Shown: piece after piece, positions 32,840 through 43,990 of the stretch
How positions within the stretch are numbered: position 1 is the stretch's first letter
How the letters are laid out: every line of letters begins with the position of its first letter
NCBI GenBank assembly: GCA_951802195.1
Contig: OX637636.1
Coordinates: 74,501-138,500 of the forward strand
Direction of reading: 5' to 3'
Length of the DNA stretch: 64,000 nucleotides
DNA from: Tausonia pullulans
Taxonomy: Eukaryota > Basidiomycota > Tremellomycetes > Cystofilobasidiales > Mrakiaceae
Program-made: the position numbers and the translations under genes
Notes under the pieces: generated by a model
Database searches by the model: none
The model's input: the letters and a program-made list of their open reading frames with translations, nothing else
What the model was told of the DNA's origin: nothing

Positions 32840-33430
32840 TAGATGCTAGGCGGCGGGAGTCGAACAAGACGCTGAGCGCCACATACTGAAACGCGGTCAC
32901 GATCTTAGAGATGCTGATCGACCGGTCCCACCAAAATAGAAATAGAATGCCCATGTATTCCACCTTTAGCTCCTTGAGCGAGACCCTCATGTTGAGGGAG
33001 GCGCTCTTCTTCCTCTTCCTGCCCTGATTGACCGTTTGGACTGTATCCTCGACGTAGGCGCGAATTCTTCGTGTACTCGGCCGCAATGACCTGGAAAGCA
33101 GCACTTCAAATGAACAGGCAACACGATACCTTCTCTCAATATAGAGCCACCAGCTGGTCCCGGTGGTTGCGCGCCTCTATCCACTCGCCGATTCAGGTCT
33201 CGCTCTCCTCGTTTTAGAGGCTCTTCAGATCCAAACTAGTCTCTTCGCTGGCTCACGATTTCATGCCCTCACCTGATACATGCTTGCGGTGTCGATAAAG
33301 TAGCCACCCCTCTCGACGAACGAGTCGGGCAGCGCGAACGAACGAAGGCTCCTTCGTCATCTCACCCATGCCGCCCTTGCCCCAGGCCTGGCCGAGGGTC
33401 ATTGGCCCGAGTTCTGAGAGATTATACGCC
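32840..33430 (-). pseudogene. Decayed aryl-alcohol dehydrogenase-like aldo-keto reductase
   Basis: Minus-strand peptide pieces match the Aad-type aldo-keto reductase family in order: MTLGQAWGKGGMGEMTKEP, then GGYFIDTASMYQ (the family's GG-FIDTA-YQ strand with the catalytic-region Asp), GEWIEARNHRDQLV, VIAAEYTKNSR, and SLKELKVEYMGIL with FWWD (family: SLKKL-DYIDILYVHWWD). A tetranucleotide repeat (plus strand cgaacgaacgaa near 33340) puts the first piece out of frame with the second, and another frame change separates VIAAEYTK from SLKEL. The tail (second half of the barrel) is missing: the frame runs into the F-box-like block. I count at least two frame breaks plus the truncation. Confidence 0.72.
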
Positions 33431-33775
33431 CAGAATAGGTGTGCGAGAGGAATGCTGAGATATCAAGAGTTTACGGAGAGGGGACACGTGTGCTGAAGGA
33501 GGGGTTACAGGCGAGGGAGGTCCAAGGGGGACAGAGACGTCAAGATGCGCAATCTTCCTGAGCCGCTGACAGGTTCTACATCGTTCGGGTTCGATCTTCC
33601 TCAATCCTCCACAAGTCGAATCTTGTCCTCTCTCTCTGACTCCCATATCTCAACGTGGCAATCTCAGCGGGCCGCGCACGCAGCAATCTTTTCCTCTCCC
33701 TCCATCCCACGACATCACGATTAACCATGAATCTGCAAAGCAAGCACAGATCACGCTGTACTCCCTCAAACCCAC
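33431..33775. other. Intergenic stretch
   Basis: 3' flank of the VHS-GAT gene and upstream remains of the reductase. No supported feature. Confidence 0.5.
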
Positions 33776-36246
33776 CTAGAAGAGCAAGCCCTCGAACGGG
33801 TCCTTCGCCTTGGCCGCCGCCGTTGAGTTCGCTCCTTGCTGTTGCTGCTGTTGCTGCTGAGGCTGACCCCAACTGCTCCCTGGGTTCCCAGGTGTCGACA
33901 GACTGATGCTCCCTCCACCGGTGAAGCCGGAGTCGGTGCCCGTAAGTGGGAATGGCTGCTGCTGCTGGTACGGGTTCCTGTATGGTTGAGCGTAGAGGCT
34001 TGAGAGATCACCGAGCGCTCTAGGAGGCTGCTGCTGGCCGCTTGTGGAGGAGGATCCAGCCGCTGCTGGTGAGGCGACGGACACACTGGAGAAGAGGTCG
34101 AGCGGGAGGCCGCCGAACGAGGCAGGCTCATGCTGCTGCTGCTGGTTAGAACCGTCGACGGATGGAGGGAGAGCAGCGTTGGAAGGAGGGGGAGAGTCGG
34201 CGAAAGCGTCGAAGGAGATGAGGGAGGGCTCCGGTGGAGGAGGGGCGGTGAAATTACTGTGAGTGGCATCTTGTCAGCGGACAAGGGACCGGGACACGGG
34301 CGAGCGAAGGGGGCTTACTTGGCGTTGACTTGACGACCCTGGGACCAGTCGCCCTTGCGGGCAGCCTCGTATCGGTCGATGACGCCGTTGATGAGATCGT
34401 TGATAAGGAGCAGGCGGTCTGAAAACGGGAAAGTTAGCACTTCGACCGGGCCAGAGCGTGCGAGCTGCTCACCCATCGAATCCGGCTCCTCCTCGGTGAC
34501 TTCACTGATCCACTTTTGAATCTTGGGCCGGGCCTGCCGGCAGATGATTGCGACTTGCTGCTCCAGAGGAAAAGAGCGGTTAGCGACGCAGGGGAGACAG
34601 CTAATCAACCAAGGGACTAGCCTGATACGAGTCTCCGTCGACGCCTATCCGCTCGTCCTCGCCTGCGCTGTTGAGCATGTCGTTAAGGAGGATGGCCTTC
34701 TGCTGGACCTTGTCCAGCTCCTTAGCCGTTTGCGCGTGGTAGTCGGGCTCCTTGTCAGGTTGCTGGGGGGATATGCGTTATCAGCGCTCGACCAGGGAAG
34801 GCCGATAATGTCCAATAGGAAGGGGACGGACAGATCCAGACAAGTCCTTCATGAGCTCCTGGGCAGCCACGAGGTCCCTGGGCGTGCCTCGTCGGATGAG
34901 TTCTTGCAGTTTCTGGGTAGAGATGCGTCTCATCAGCCGATGCCTGCTGCGTGCAAAAAACAAAAACAAAAACAAAAACTCACAGCCGACTTGGCCTGGC
35001 GATCCTCCTCCTCGAGCTCTTGAGGCGATTTCAGATTCTGAGAAGGGGTGCATGCAGTAGATGTCAGCAGCCGAGTCCATCGACCTCCCTCCGGATATGC
35101 GCGCCTGACGACTCACGTCCGCGCTTGAAGCCGCAAGAGTAGAGCGATCAAAGTCCCTGAAGCGGTAGCCTGTGGAGAGAGAGGTTCAGTAAAAGAGAAG
35201 GTAGACAGACGGCGAGGCAGGACATGCCTTTGTAGCTGAGAAGCCGGTGCATGTCTCGGATGTGGACGAGGTCCTCCTTCCACTTGGACGTGACGCAGAT
35301 GGTGTTCTTCCACTCGTGGATGAGCTGGTGAGGAAATGGATCACCATCAGACACTCGCCGTACCCGATCTTGTATCGAGTAACGCGTACCTCGAGCGTCT
35401 TGGTCATGACGACGCCGGGGAAGACGGGTGGCCGCTCAGGAAACTTGCGGACAAGCTCGTTGAGGAAATCCTTGGTCGCAATCTGCAGCTGGAAGGGGTA
35501 GCCGCAGTTTTTGACGAGCGTGTCGAGGAGCTAAGGTTTGAAGGAAACGGTCTCGTTCGCAGTCAGTCACGTCACGACGCCTGAGCCGAGGAAGGGCACG
35601 CGCTCACGTGGAGGGCGAGGACGGCCACATGCGGGTTGCGATGGTTGATGAGCTTAACAATCTCGACGGCAGCATCCCGAGGGCTACATCAGGGAGCGAG
35701 GATCAGGATGGGTCGAAAATGACGAGCTGGGGGGGTTGACACGAGGGTGAGGACGAGCGTGCTGATGCCCGCCGGACTCAACCGAACTCAGGGTTTCTGG
35801 GTCTCGTCGAGATCCCCCGCGAGGCTCGTCTGGAGGAACAGGCCCACCACAGCACCCCTAGAAGCACAGCATAGAGCTCATTGCTCCACCTCTCGTATCT
35901 GCGCGATGAGAGCAAGAGAGAGACGCGCGCGAGTGCGAGCGACCACGGCGCTCGCGCCCCGTGGTCCTACGCCCCCTGTCGCCGGAGACTCACGTGTTGG
36001 CCTTTTTGTCGTTGACATAGTCGGCGAGCTCGAGGTTGAGGGTGTAGGCCGGTTCTGGATGCGAAGGGTCGCATGCCCTCTCTGGTCGGTCGCGCGCGTT
36101 CCACGAGGTCGATCCGTGTCAGCGCGGTTCGGCGAGCCTGGAGGGAGAGAGGGCGCGGGGCGAGGCGAGGGCTCACCGACGAGGGCCTGCACGGGAGTGG
36201 CCGGCGCCCAGGGGGAAGAGCCGGGACGGGAAGGACCGGGGTACAT
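33776..36246 (-). CDS. VHS-GAT domain adaptor (GGA/Tom1-like)
   Basis: Endosome/TGN sorting adaptor that reads ubiquitin and clathrin/ARF signals. Twelve exons: 36246-36177, 36081-35994, 35683-35608, 35530-35390, 35324-35228, 35169-35117, 35037-34984, 34912-34832, 34762-34622, 34557-34473, 34418-34319 and 34256-33776. Sum 1467 nt, 488 residues. VHS domain about 18-175: VQALVERACDPS, NLELADYVNDKK, HVAVLALHLLDTLVKNCG, ELVRKFPERPP, LIHEWKNTI. GAT domain about 210-340: LVAAQELMKDLSG, KAILLNDMLNSAGEDE, RLLLINDLINGVIDRYEAA. The tail is Gln/Pro/Ser-rich with an NPYQQ stretch and ends DPFEGLLF, with no GAE ear domain, so it is closer to fungal Tom1-like VHS-GAT proteins than to a full GGA. The exon 5 donor (at 35227) and exon 9 donor (at 34621) are GC, not GT. 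Confidence 0.93.
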
Positions 36247-36970
36247 GAACGCGAGGGTGAGGGCGAAAGCGAGAGGGAGATGGCTGTCGAGGGCGTCGAA
36301 GGACTCGACGTGGGAGGAGCTACCTACCGCGCGACCCCAGACCCCGGTGGACGCCTGCGGCCAGCTTGTGCGCGACATATTCTCGAGCTTGTCTCGACCG
36401 AGACATCGACTTGCATGTGTTCCTGCCTCTGAGCTGAGTGCCCCGTGTCGAGAAGTGTATACTTCAAAGAGACGATGACGTTTGAGTATGCCATCCAATT
36501 GCCCTGGTTCTCCGCTTGCGATGCTGCGAATCAGCGATCGCAGCCACAAGCAACACATCGACATGAAGCTTGGGTGCTGCTTGAGACTCGTCACTTGGAA
36601 GAGCATCTTCTGGAATTCTCCATACCATTTTCCGAATGAAATGGACGTCCAGATCTCAACTTGAATCTTGAGCTAACTGCAGCGAATCAAAGATTCAAGC
36701 AGACGACGACTTGGGACTCATCAGAAGACTGAACATGACATACATTCGGCTCTGTCTACATATAATGGCCCGATATATGCGCACATGCGTTGTAAAATGT
36801 GGATCTGCCACAAGGATGGCCGTCAAAGCCCCGATTCTTGCGAGGCTGCGGTCGAGGCTGGACTGGTGTTCGGCGCAAGGCGAAGAAGAGTGGCCCGGCG
36901 TGGGCCTCTCCGACGGGCCGCGACGGTGTTCTCCCAACCACGAGCCTCATCCCCGCCGACAGCACCAATC
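36247..36970. promoter_or_regulatory. Divergent intergenic region between the VHS-GAT gene and IST1
   Basis: 724 bases separate the two start codons, which point away from each other. It must contain both promoters. A lower-GC patch lies at 36640-36800. No coding feature or RNA seen. Confidence 0.5.
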
Positions 36971-38677
36971 ATGGCTCCATGGAACGGCCCCCGGGCCAAG
37001 GTGCAACTCAAGTGAGTCCTCCCTTCGACTGGTCCAGTCGGACACGCGACCGAGTCCGACCGCTGACGCTGATGCCGACAACAACGTCCGCCGATTCCCC
37101 TTCCTCCTCCAGGCTCTCAATCCAACGCCTGCAACTCCTCCAAGAGAAGAAAACGGCTTTGACAAAGAAGGTGGGTTGATAGTGGTGGGCCCGCAACCAG
37201 TCTCTAGGTGTGGGATGGCCTGACCTCGGGTGAACGAATGTACTGCTGTCATCGCTAGACAAGACGGGACATTGCCGACCTCCTTAGCAAGAACAAGTAC
37301 GTATCGGGACTCAGATCATAAGGGTACTGATATTTACTGACGAAAATCCCTGGTGCATAGGATCGAGACGGCACGTGTCCGGGTTGAGGTCGTCATCGGG
37401 GATGAGATTATGGTCGAACTGCTTGAGCTCCTCGCAGTGAGTGTGTCGTCCTTTCCTTTCTTGTTCCACTCTCCATCTCATGATCATGGCCAGCTTTACA
37501 CAGAGCTCCTCCTTGCGAGGTTTCCTTTGCTCGACAACCCAGGCGGGAACACGGCCGAACCAGACGAGGGCGTCAAGGAGGCCGTCTGCTCCATCATCTT
37601 CGCTGCCCCGCGAACTGAGGTCCGAGGTGAGTTTGCTCTTGTCTCTTTTTCTCGTTTGAGTCTGCGGCCTCGTCGCACGAGCGTCATCGACAGACATCAA
37701 CGTCGCGTGGTGCGCGCCTCGCTTGACTGCTCAAGACGCGACGAGACGAGGGAGAGCCAGCCATGCGCGGCTTCCTCCGAAGGGGAACTGCTACTTTCCG
37801 CCTTCGGACCCCCCACGACGCCCTGCCGTGGTCTCATTGCTACTTCCGCTTTCTCCAAAGGAGCAAGACAAGAAGCTGATCGTTTGACGTCATATCCTAG
37901 AGCTCCAAATCCTGCGAGACCTCCTCGTCCACAAGGTACAGACGCCCGACCCAACCACCTTCTTTGGCCTAATCATCCATTGCCTCTCCTCCCCTACCAG
38001 TTCTCTCGCGAGTTTGCCATCTCGGCCATCGAGAACCACGACGGATGTGTCAACGAGCGGGTCGCGAAGAAGCTCTCCATCTTCCGGCCGTCGCCAGAAC
38101 TCATCGATGGCTACCTGGCCGAGGTACGGTTGCACGCAAACACGAACACCCGTCTATCCAAAGGATAGTGACCGATAAGACCCTCCTATTCCCCTACCAG
38201 ATCGCTCGGACGTACAAGGTCGTATGGCAGCCTGAGAGCGAGAAGGTCGTTGGCGAGGTCCCCTCGGGAGAGTTCGAGACCGCCTCTGTGGTGCGCTTAC
38301 CGCTCTCCTCCGTTCTCCACAACCTGTTAATACTAATCAACTTCCGCCTCTATTCCACCTTCCACCCAGGAATCGACTACCCAGGAAGACGCGGATGTAC
38401 CTAGCTCAACGACGACAACAACAACCGCTGCTCCGCCATCGAAGAATCCCCCCCCTCCGTCGTACTCATCAGAGAAGATGACGGGGGCAACCGCCTCTGA
38501 CGCTAGCGCGAAACCGACCGAACCCGCCGCTGCTCCTGCGGCAGCGACGACTACGAGGCTCTCGGAGCTCGACTCCCTGGCGGCGAGGTTTGAGGCGCTA
38601 AAGAAGCGGTACGTGGGAGTCCACTTTCCTCGTACGACGAGAGGAGAGGGTTCACTGACCGGGTCACCTGCAGGTAA
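36971..38677 (+). CDS. IST1: IST1 family ESCRT-III regulator
   Basis: Acts at late endosomes in multivesicular-body sorting by modulating Vps4 and binding Did2/CHMP1. Exons 36971-37011, 37113-37170, 37259-37296, 37361-37436, 37494-37626, 37901-37935, 38001-38123, 38201-38290, 38370-38608 and 38674-38677 sum to 837 nt, 278 residues. The IST1 core is clear: LSIQRLQLLQEKKTALTKK, RRDIADLL, KIETARVRVEVVI (the KAR-RVE helix), YTELLLARF, IIFAAPRTEV, and RPSPELIDGYLAEIA. A Pro/Ser/Ala linker precedes a C-terminal helix DSLAARFEALKK, the MIM-like end of the family. The last coding exon is only four bases (G plus TAA) if the intron 38609-38673 is removed; without splicing the frame would run on for about 90 unrelated codons. 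Confidence 0.93.
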
Positions 38678-40618
38678 ATGTCTAAGGGGCTCCGGATGCT
38701 ACGAGCCGGTTGGCATCATGATAACATGCGCTCTCAAAGGCCACGGGCCGGGCGAGCGAGGACGACGACGCCATCAGGAGGTGAGGCCAGGCATCATTGA
38801 TTCAAGGCAAGGAAAGAGCTGGGTCAAGACAATCCGCCAAGCAGAGCGGGAGTGCCTTAAGTGGACACCGCCGGGCTGACGAGATTGCGAGGGAGAAGGA
38901 AGTGAATGGAGGGGAGGGATAATCGCAAGCAGGTGAGGCAAGCCTGTTCATGAACGGGCCGGTCTTTGCCGTTTCTCTCACGAGGCCAAGCAAACCCCGA
39001 TCAGGCACGCAGCGTCGGGTGCATGAAGTTTATTTGCTGGAAGGAGAAAGGACGGGTCTGGTCAATTGTTGAAGTGTGAAGTGGGGTACTCGTTGGATGG
39101 TAGGGAGAGATGAGCAGAGCTAAGGGGGTCTCAACCGCTGGTGTAGAGGGCTTGCTTATCGACACGTTCTTCCCCGCTGGACCCTCTGATCCGGATCCGC
39201 AAAGCGAGGGCCTAGAGCGTGCGTCGTCTTCGATAATAATTCTCGCATCTCGGAGTTTTTCTCGTTTCCGAGTGCTCCTGACCGTCGACCTCGTTGTCGA
39301 AGCGCACACTTCACCGCGGACCGCTCCGGTCCGCTTAGAACCGAGGAGGCCGAGGCCTTGTAATAGGCTAAATCTCAGTGAGACGAGAGAGAGAAGGAGA
39401 GAAGCTCGGAAGGTCGGAAAGAAAGCTCCGATGGGCGCCGCGTCTGACACCGTGCCTTCTCTGTCACTTTGGTACAGGGAGAGCGAGCGAGAGTTTGTTG
39501 TTGTTCATGGGCCTCCCCTGCCCCTGAAAGGAGATGAGGACCCCTCGCACAGCTCGGCGAGTTTGGTCTTTCGGTCGGCACATGCGTGCGTGGAGTCGCA
39601 ACAGAGCGACGCTAGCGCCAGCAGCACGGGAGACATGTGCCTACAGGGGGAAGCGTATCCATCGTGCTCTTCGCAAGCAGCGCGAGAGAGCAGGAGATGG
39701 GAGGACCCGGTCCTTTCTGCAGGCAGATGTTCATCTGCTGCTTTCTCTCCTTCTTCTTTCAGCGATGAATCACTCTCACGTGCGCGCGTGGGGCCGGGTC
39801 AAAAGCCTTCGTTGCAGATGCAGGCAGGTAAGACGTCGTTGACCTCCCGTGGCTCGAGAACCGTGACGATCGCTGGCAAAAAATAAATGACCTGGTGATG
39901 CTCGACATCAGTGGAAGAGTTGTGCAGTTCAGACTAGGTGTGACGGAGCCAAGCCATTGCATTACTAGTTCTGCTCTGATACGAGATAAATGAAGGCAAG
40001 ATCGAGAAACACCACGGATCCTCCGCCCCCGAACAAAGTTTCAGAACACCAACGAAAACTCAAGTGAAGGAAGGAGGAGCGAGCTGAGGCTGAGGCAAGA
40101 TAGAGGGCCGGCAGCTCTTCTTTCTCCGACTCATCACGCGACGTCAAATCCGGATCCAGGCGGCTTCCTGATTCCAGGCTTGCCACCACACCCACCCACG
40201 CCCTTCGCTTGGCAGTCCCACGGCGGCCCGGCCCGGTACGCCCGAGCCGGCGTTCCGGCCCTGAACCCACTCCCCCTCTCAGCACAAGCCTGCGCTTAGC
40301 GGGGCTCAGCAAGTAAGTATAGAAGCTAGGGTTTCTGTCCGGGTCCCCTCTTACCCCATCAACCCCCACCTCCGACTCACCTTCCTCTTTCTCTCCCAAG
40401 CGTGAGTGTGTCTTGTCTTATTACATCTATTCCAGGGTCGACGATCCCCCGCATTGCGCGGTCGAGGAGGGGGGGGGAGGGTTGTCGATCTACCTGTCTC
40501 ATTCATCACTTGCTTTCATGCAAGACCTGGCCTGGCGTATTCCACCCAGCAAAGCACGGGCGGTTGATGGTCTTGGAGCTGACCTGTCCGGCACGTTCTC
40601 TTCCATTACAGCTCCACA
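38678..40618. other. Long upstream region of the sugar transporter gene
   Basis: Nearly 2 kb without a recognised gene. Open frames such as 39110-39886 are Ser/Arg-rich and have no domain. The last 200 bases before 40619 include a G-run (40470-40480) and a pyrimidine-rich leader. It may hold regulatory sites of the transporter, which are often carbon-source controlled, but none can be named. Confidence 0.4.
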
Positions 40619-43358
40619 ATGGGACTCTTCAGCTCGAGTGGAACCGAGACTTACAACACTGGCGCCGACCGGTGGAATCAGGCGAGTCGATGTCTCAGAC
40701 AGACGAAAAGAAAGAGAAAACGAGACCTGTGGCTGACGCTCGCGCTCTCATCTGTCCTTTGCCTTCCTCGCCTTCGCACCCGCCCGCCTTCGCCTCTGCT
40801 TTCCCGCCCTGTCTCCCTCCCACTTGCTCACTCCAGAATTCGCGCGCTTACCTTCTGGCGGGCATTGCCTGTGAGTCCAGTGCTTCCGACGAAAGTGGGA
40901 GAGGAGGGCGAAGCGCGCTGGCGACTCCAGGGTCCGGGGGTGGTCACAGGGGGCGGCTTCCCTCCCTCACCACTGGAGCCCGGACCGACCCGGACAATTA
41001 TTTGCCTTCCGCCCTTCATCCAACGCCACCTCCACATTTGGTCGAACTCTTGCTGACTTCCCTGCCCTTCCTCTTTGTCTCTTGCGATCTCTTCTAGACC
41101 TTGGTATCTTCCTCTTCGGGTGAGTCCAGTCGATGCTACTGTTGTCTAGCGTCTTCGCTGACCCCAAACCGGTCTGCACAGTTACGATGCCGGAGTCAGT
41201 CCATCGATCCCTACGCGGCGTTCTCGAATTTCAGCCCAAACGACCCCGCCTGCTGACCTGCGTCACCTCGGTCTTTTTCCGCTTGCCTCTCTTAGGTCGC
41301 CGGTGGCATCGTCTCCCTCCCGGCCTTCCAGAGTTCGTTAGAATGCCCGAGCTCAGCTCCTGCTCCATTGTTGACCTAACTATCCCTCCCCACAGAGGAC
41401 TTCAAGTACGGCAAGGCTTTCGGCTCGACGGCCAAGCAGATCGCGGACCACAATTCAAATGTCGTCTCGCTGCTCATGGCAGGTGCCTTCTTTGGTGCTC
41501 TCGGTGCCGCCCCGATCTGCTCCAAGGTCGGTCGCAAGTGGGCCCTCATGCTCGGAACTGTCATCTTTGCCGTCGGCGCCGCTGCCCAGACTGCCGCGAT
41601 GCACAAGCTCGACGGCATGATTGCCGGTCGTGTTGTTTCCGGTTTCGGAGTCGGAAGTGAGTGATGTTTCTTTCGCCACCTGAAGAGTACTCCTGTTGAC
41701 TTATCCGTCTTCCAGTCATGTCCACCGTCTGCCCCACCTATGTCTCGGAGATGACCCCCAAGAACGTCCGTGGTCGCATCACGGGTCTCTTCCAAATCGT
41801 CGTCGTCGTCGGAGTCGCCGTCTCGTACTGGCTCGAGTACATCATCAACGTTAGGATGAAGCCTCAGACCGCACAGTGGCGCATCCCCATCGGTTCGTTC
41901 CTGTGCACTTCACTTGGATGCTCGGTTCAATCTTGACCTTTCTTCGGTACCTCTAGGATTCCAAATCGCCCCCGCCGGTCTCATGATCATCCTCCTTCCC
42001 TTCATCAAGGAGTCCCCCCGTTGGCTCGTCTCCAAGGGCAAGAATGAGCTCGCTCTCGCCAACCTCGCCTGGGTCCGCAAGCGCTCGCCGGATGACCCCA
42101 TGGTCATGGAGGAGTACACCGAGATTGTTGCTGCCAACCAGGAGGAGATGTGAGTGCTAGCACTGATGCTACCCGTGTCTGGTCTTACCGCTGACGAGCG
42201 TGCTTCAGTGACAACACCTCGGGAGCCGAGTTTGGAGAGCTCTTCAAACCTGGCATGCGCATTCGGACATTCATTGCCTTTGCCATGTTCTTCCTGCAGC
42301 AGTGGGCCGGCCAGAACTCGATCTCGTACTACGCCCCCCAGATCTTCTCCTCGATTGGACTCCAGGGTGTTTCCGTAGGTCTCCTCGCCTCCGGTATCTA
42401 CGGTCTCGTCAAGATTGTCGCCACCTCTCTCTTCATCTTCGTCGGCATTGAGCGTACTGGTCGTTCAGCTGCTCTTGGGTGGGGAGGACTCGGCATGTCA
42501 CTCTTCCTCTGGATCGTTGGCGCCATCTTCAACACCAACCCTCCCGACCCCAAGGCTCTCTCCCCCTCCGGCGCCTCGATTGGCATGGCTGTCTGCATCT
42601 ACCTTTTCGTCATTCCCTACTGTTTCGGATGGGGTCCCGTTCCCTGGGTCGTGAGTGATGACCCTCTTCAACGACTGCGCGAGATGCCGCGATGGCTAAC
42701 GGCACCCTTCCGCTTCCTTTCTCAGTATTGCTCCGAGATCTTCCCCATGCGTGTCCGTTCTTACGGAATGGCCGTCGCTGCTGCCACTCAATGGGCATTC
42801 AACTTCACCATGTCCAAGGTGAGTGGGCGAGAGCGAAGGACCCGGTGAGGATAGAGCGCGTCGCTAACGGGTCCGTTTCCTCCTGCTGCCTCTTCTTCAC
42901 CCTTCTCCTTACAGATTACGCCTTATCTCATTGTGGGAATGCCTCACGGTGGCATTTTCTTCCTTTTCGCAGCCATCAAGTGAGCTTAGGTTTATCTCAG
43001 CGAAGTGAAGCTGTTTTGCAACCTTACTAACTACCCGCCACCTTTTCCTCCATCTCTCCAGCCTTCTCTCGGCCGCTTTCGGCTTCTGGATCCCGGAAAC
43101 TCGTGGACTTTCCATTGAGCAGTGAGTAGTTACAAGCTGTTAAAAAACTTCACCATCCCCAGCCCTGCTGACCCTGGTATACCCTCCTCCCTCAGGATGG
43201 ACGTCCTCTTCGGCTCGACCACCCAGGAGGAGCACGACCGATACGTCGCCGCTGCCCAGAAGACCGCCGACTCTAACGCCCTTTACCGTGGTGATGGTCT
43301 CAACTATGCCGAGAACGAGAAGAAGGAGGAGGAGATCGAGCACAAGGAGCGGGTCTAA
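40619..43358 (+). CDS. MFS sugar-porter family transporter (hexose/quinate type)
   Basis: Plasma-membrane proton symporter or facilitator for a sugar or quinate-like substrate. Thirteen exons: 40619-40681, 40837-40870, 41098-41119, 41182-41194, 41296-41332, 41396-41656, 41716-41892, 41957-42149, 42209-42650, 42726-42818, 42915-42979, 43062-43121 and 43196-43358. Sum 1623 nt, 540 residues. Sugar-porter signatures: GIFLFGYDAG in TM1, GRKWALM in the loop 2-3, VCPTYVSEMTP, KESPRWLVSKGK, QQWAGQNSISYYAPQIF in TM7, YCSEIFPMRVRSYG and PETRGLSIEQMDVLFG at the end. The first 100 residues are broken over five tiny exons, two of them 22 and 13 nt, and the first donor (40682) is GC. A run of 16 T (43411-43426) lies in the 3' flank. 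Substrate cannot be told from sequence. Confidence 0.93.
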
Positions 43359-43990
43359 CTAGACACTTTCCATTCGGTTTCCTTTCATCCGCTTGCTTCG
43401 TTTTGTGCACTTTTTTTTTTTTTTTTGTCTCTCTCCCTCTCATGATTAGTTTAACTTCATCATTTGTTCTGTTGGATTTGCGGTTTACGTGTGGGGATGC
43501 CTGTAGATGCCCATGCGTCTGAATTAATACTTGGTTGCTTCCACTGAAGTCTGACCCTTGACTCGCGAATTCGGCTTAGATGCTGGGAAAGCCTCTTTCG
43601 ATCTCTCTGGATCTTAATGTCCTTGTTTACAACCTCGCATGATAGCGGCGAGGGGCTCGGTTAGATCTACCCTCGACGGCCGGCAAGTTCGGGAATATCT
43701 CGTGATCCCTCACCTCGACGGTCAACTTGCGGTTGGCACTGTCCTGCGCTCCCTAATCACTGTGCCTTCTCTCGCACTCATTTGGACCGTTCCTTCGGTC
43801 GATTCTGCCTGCGGAACCAAGAAGGTGGGCATGCGTGATGGCCGAACCAATCAGCCAGACGTCGTCGCCGCCAAAAGGCAATACAGCCCGCGTTGCTCTT
43901 CGGAATCTTCTCAGACAGGCAAGGTACAGAAGGAAACCATCCATCCCCCCTTCCCCCTGTTCCTCCTCCAGACAGCAAGCGTCTTTCCAT
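43359..43990. other. 3' flank of the transporter and gene-poor sequence
   Basis: T-rich 3' flank, then no supported feature. Confidence 0.5.

Noticed and set aside
32391-33104. 237-codon minus-strand open frame as a single gene
   Set aside because: It is a chimera: its start is a piece of the decayed aldo-keto reductase and its end is the antisense of the F-box-like block.
39110-39886. 258-codon plus-strand open frame upstream of the transporter
   Set aside because: Ser/Arg-rich, no domain, no splice context.
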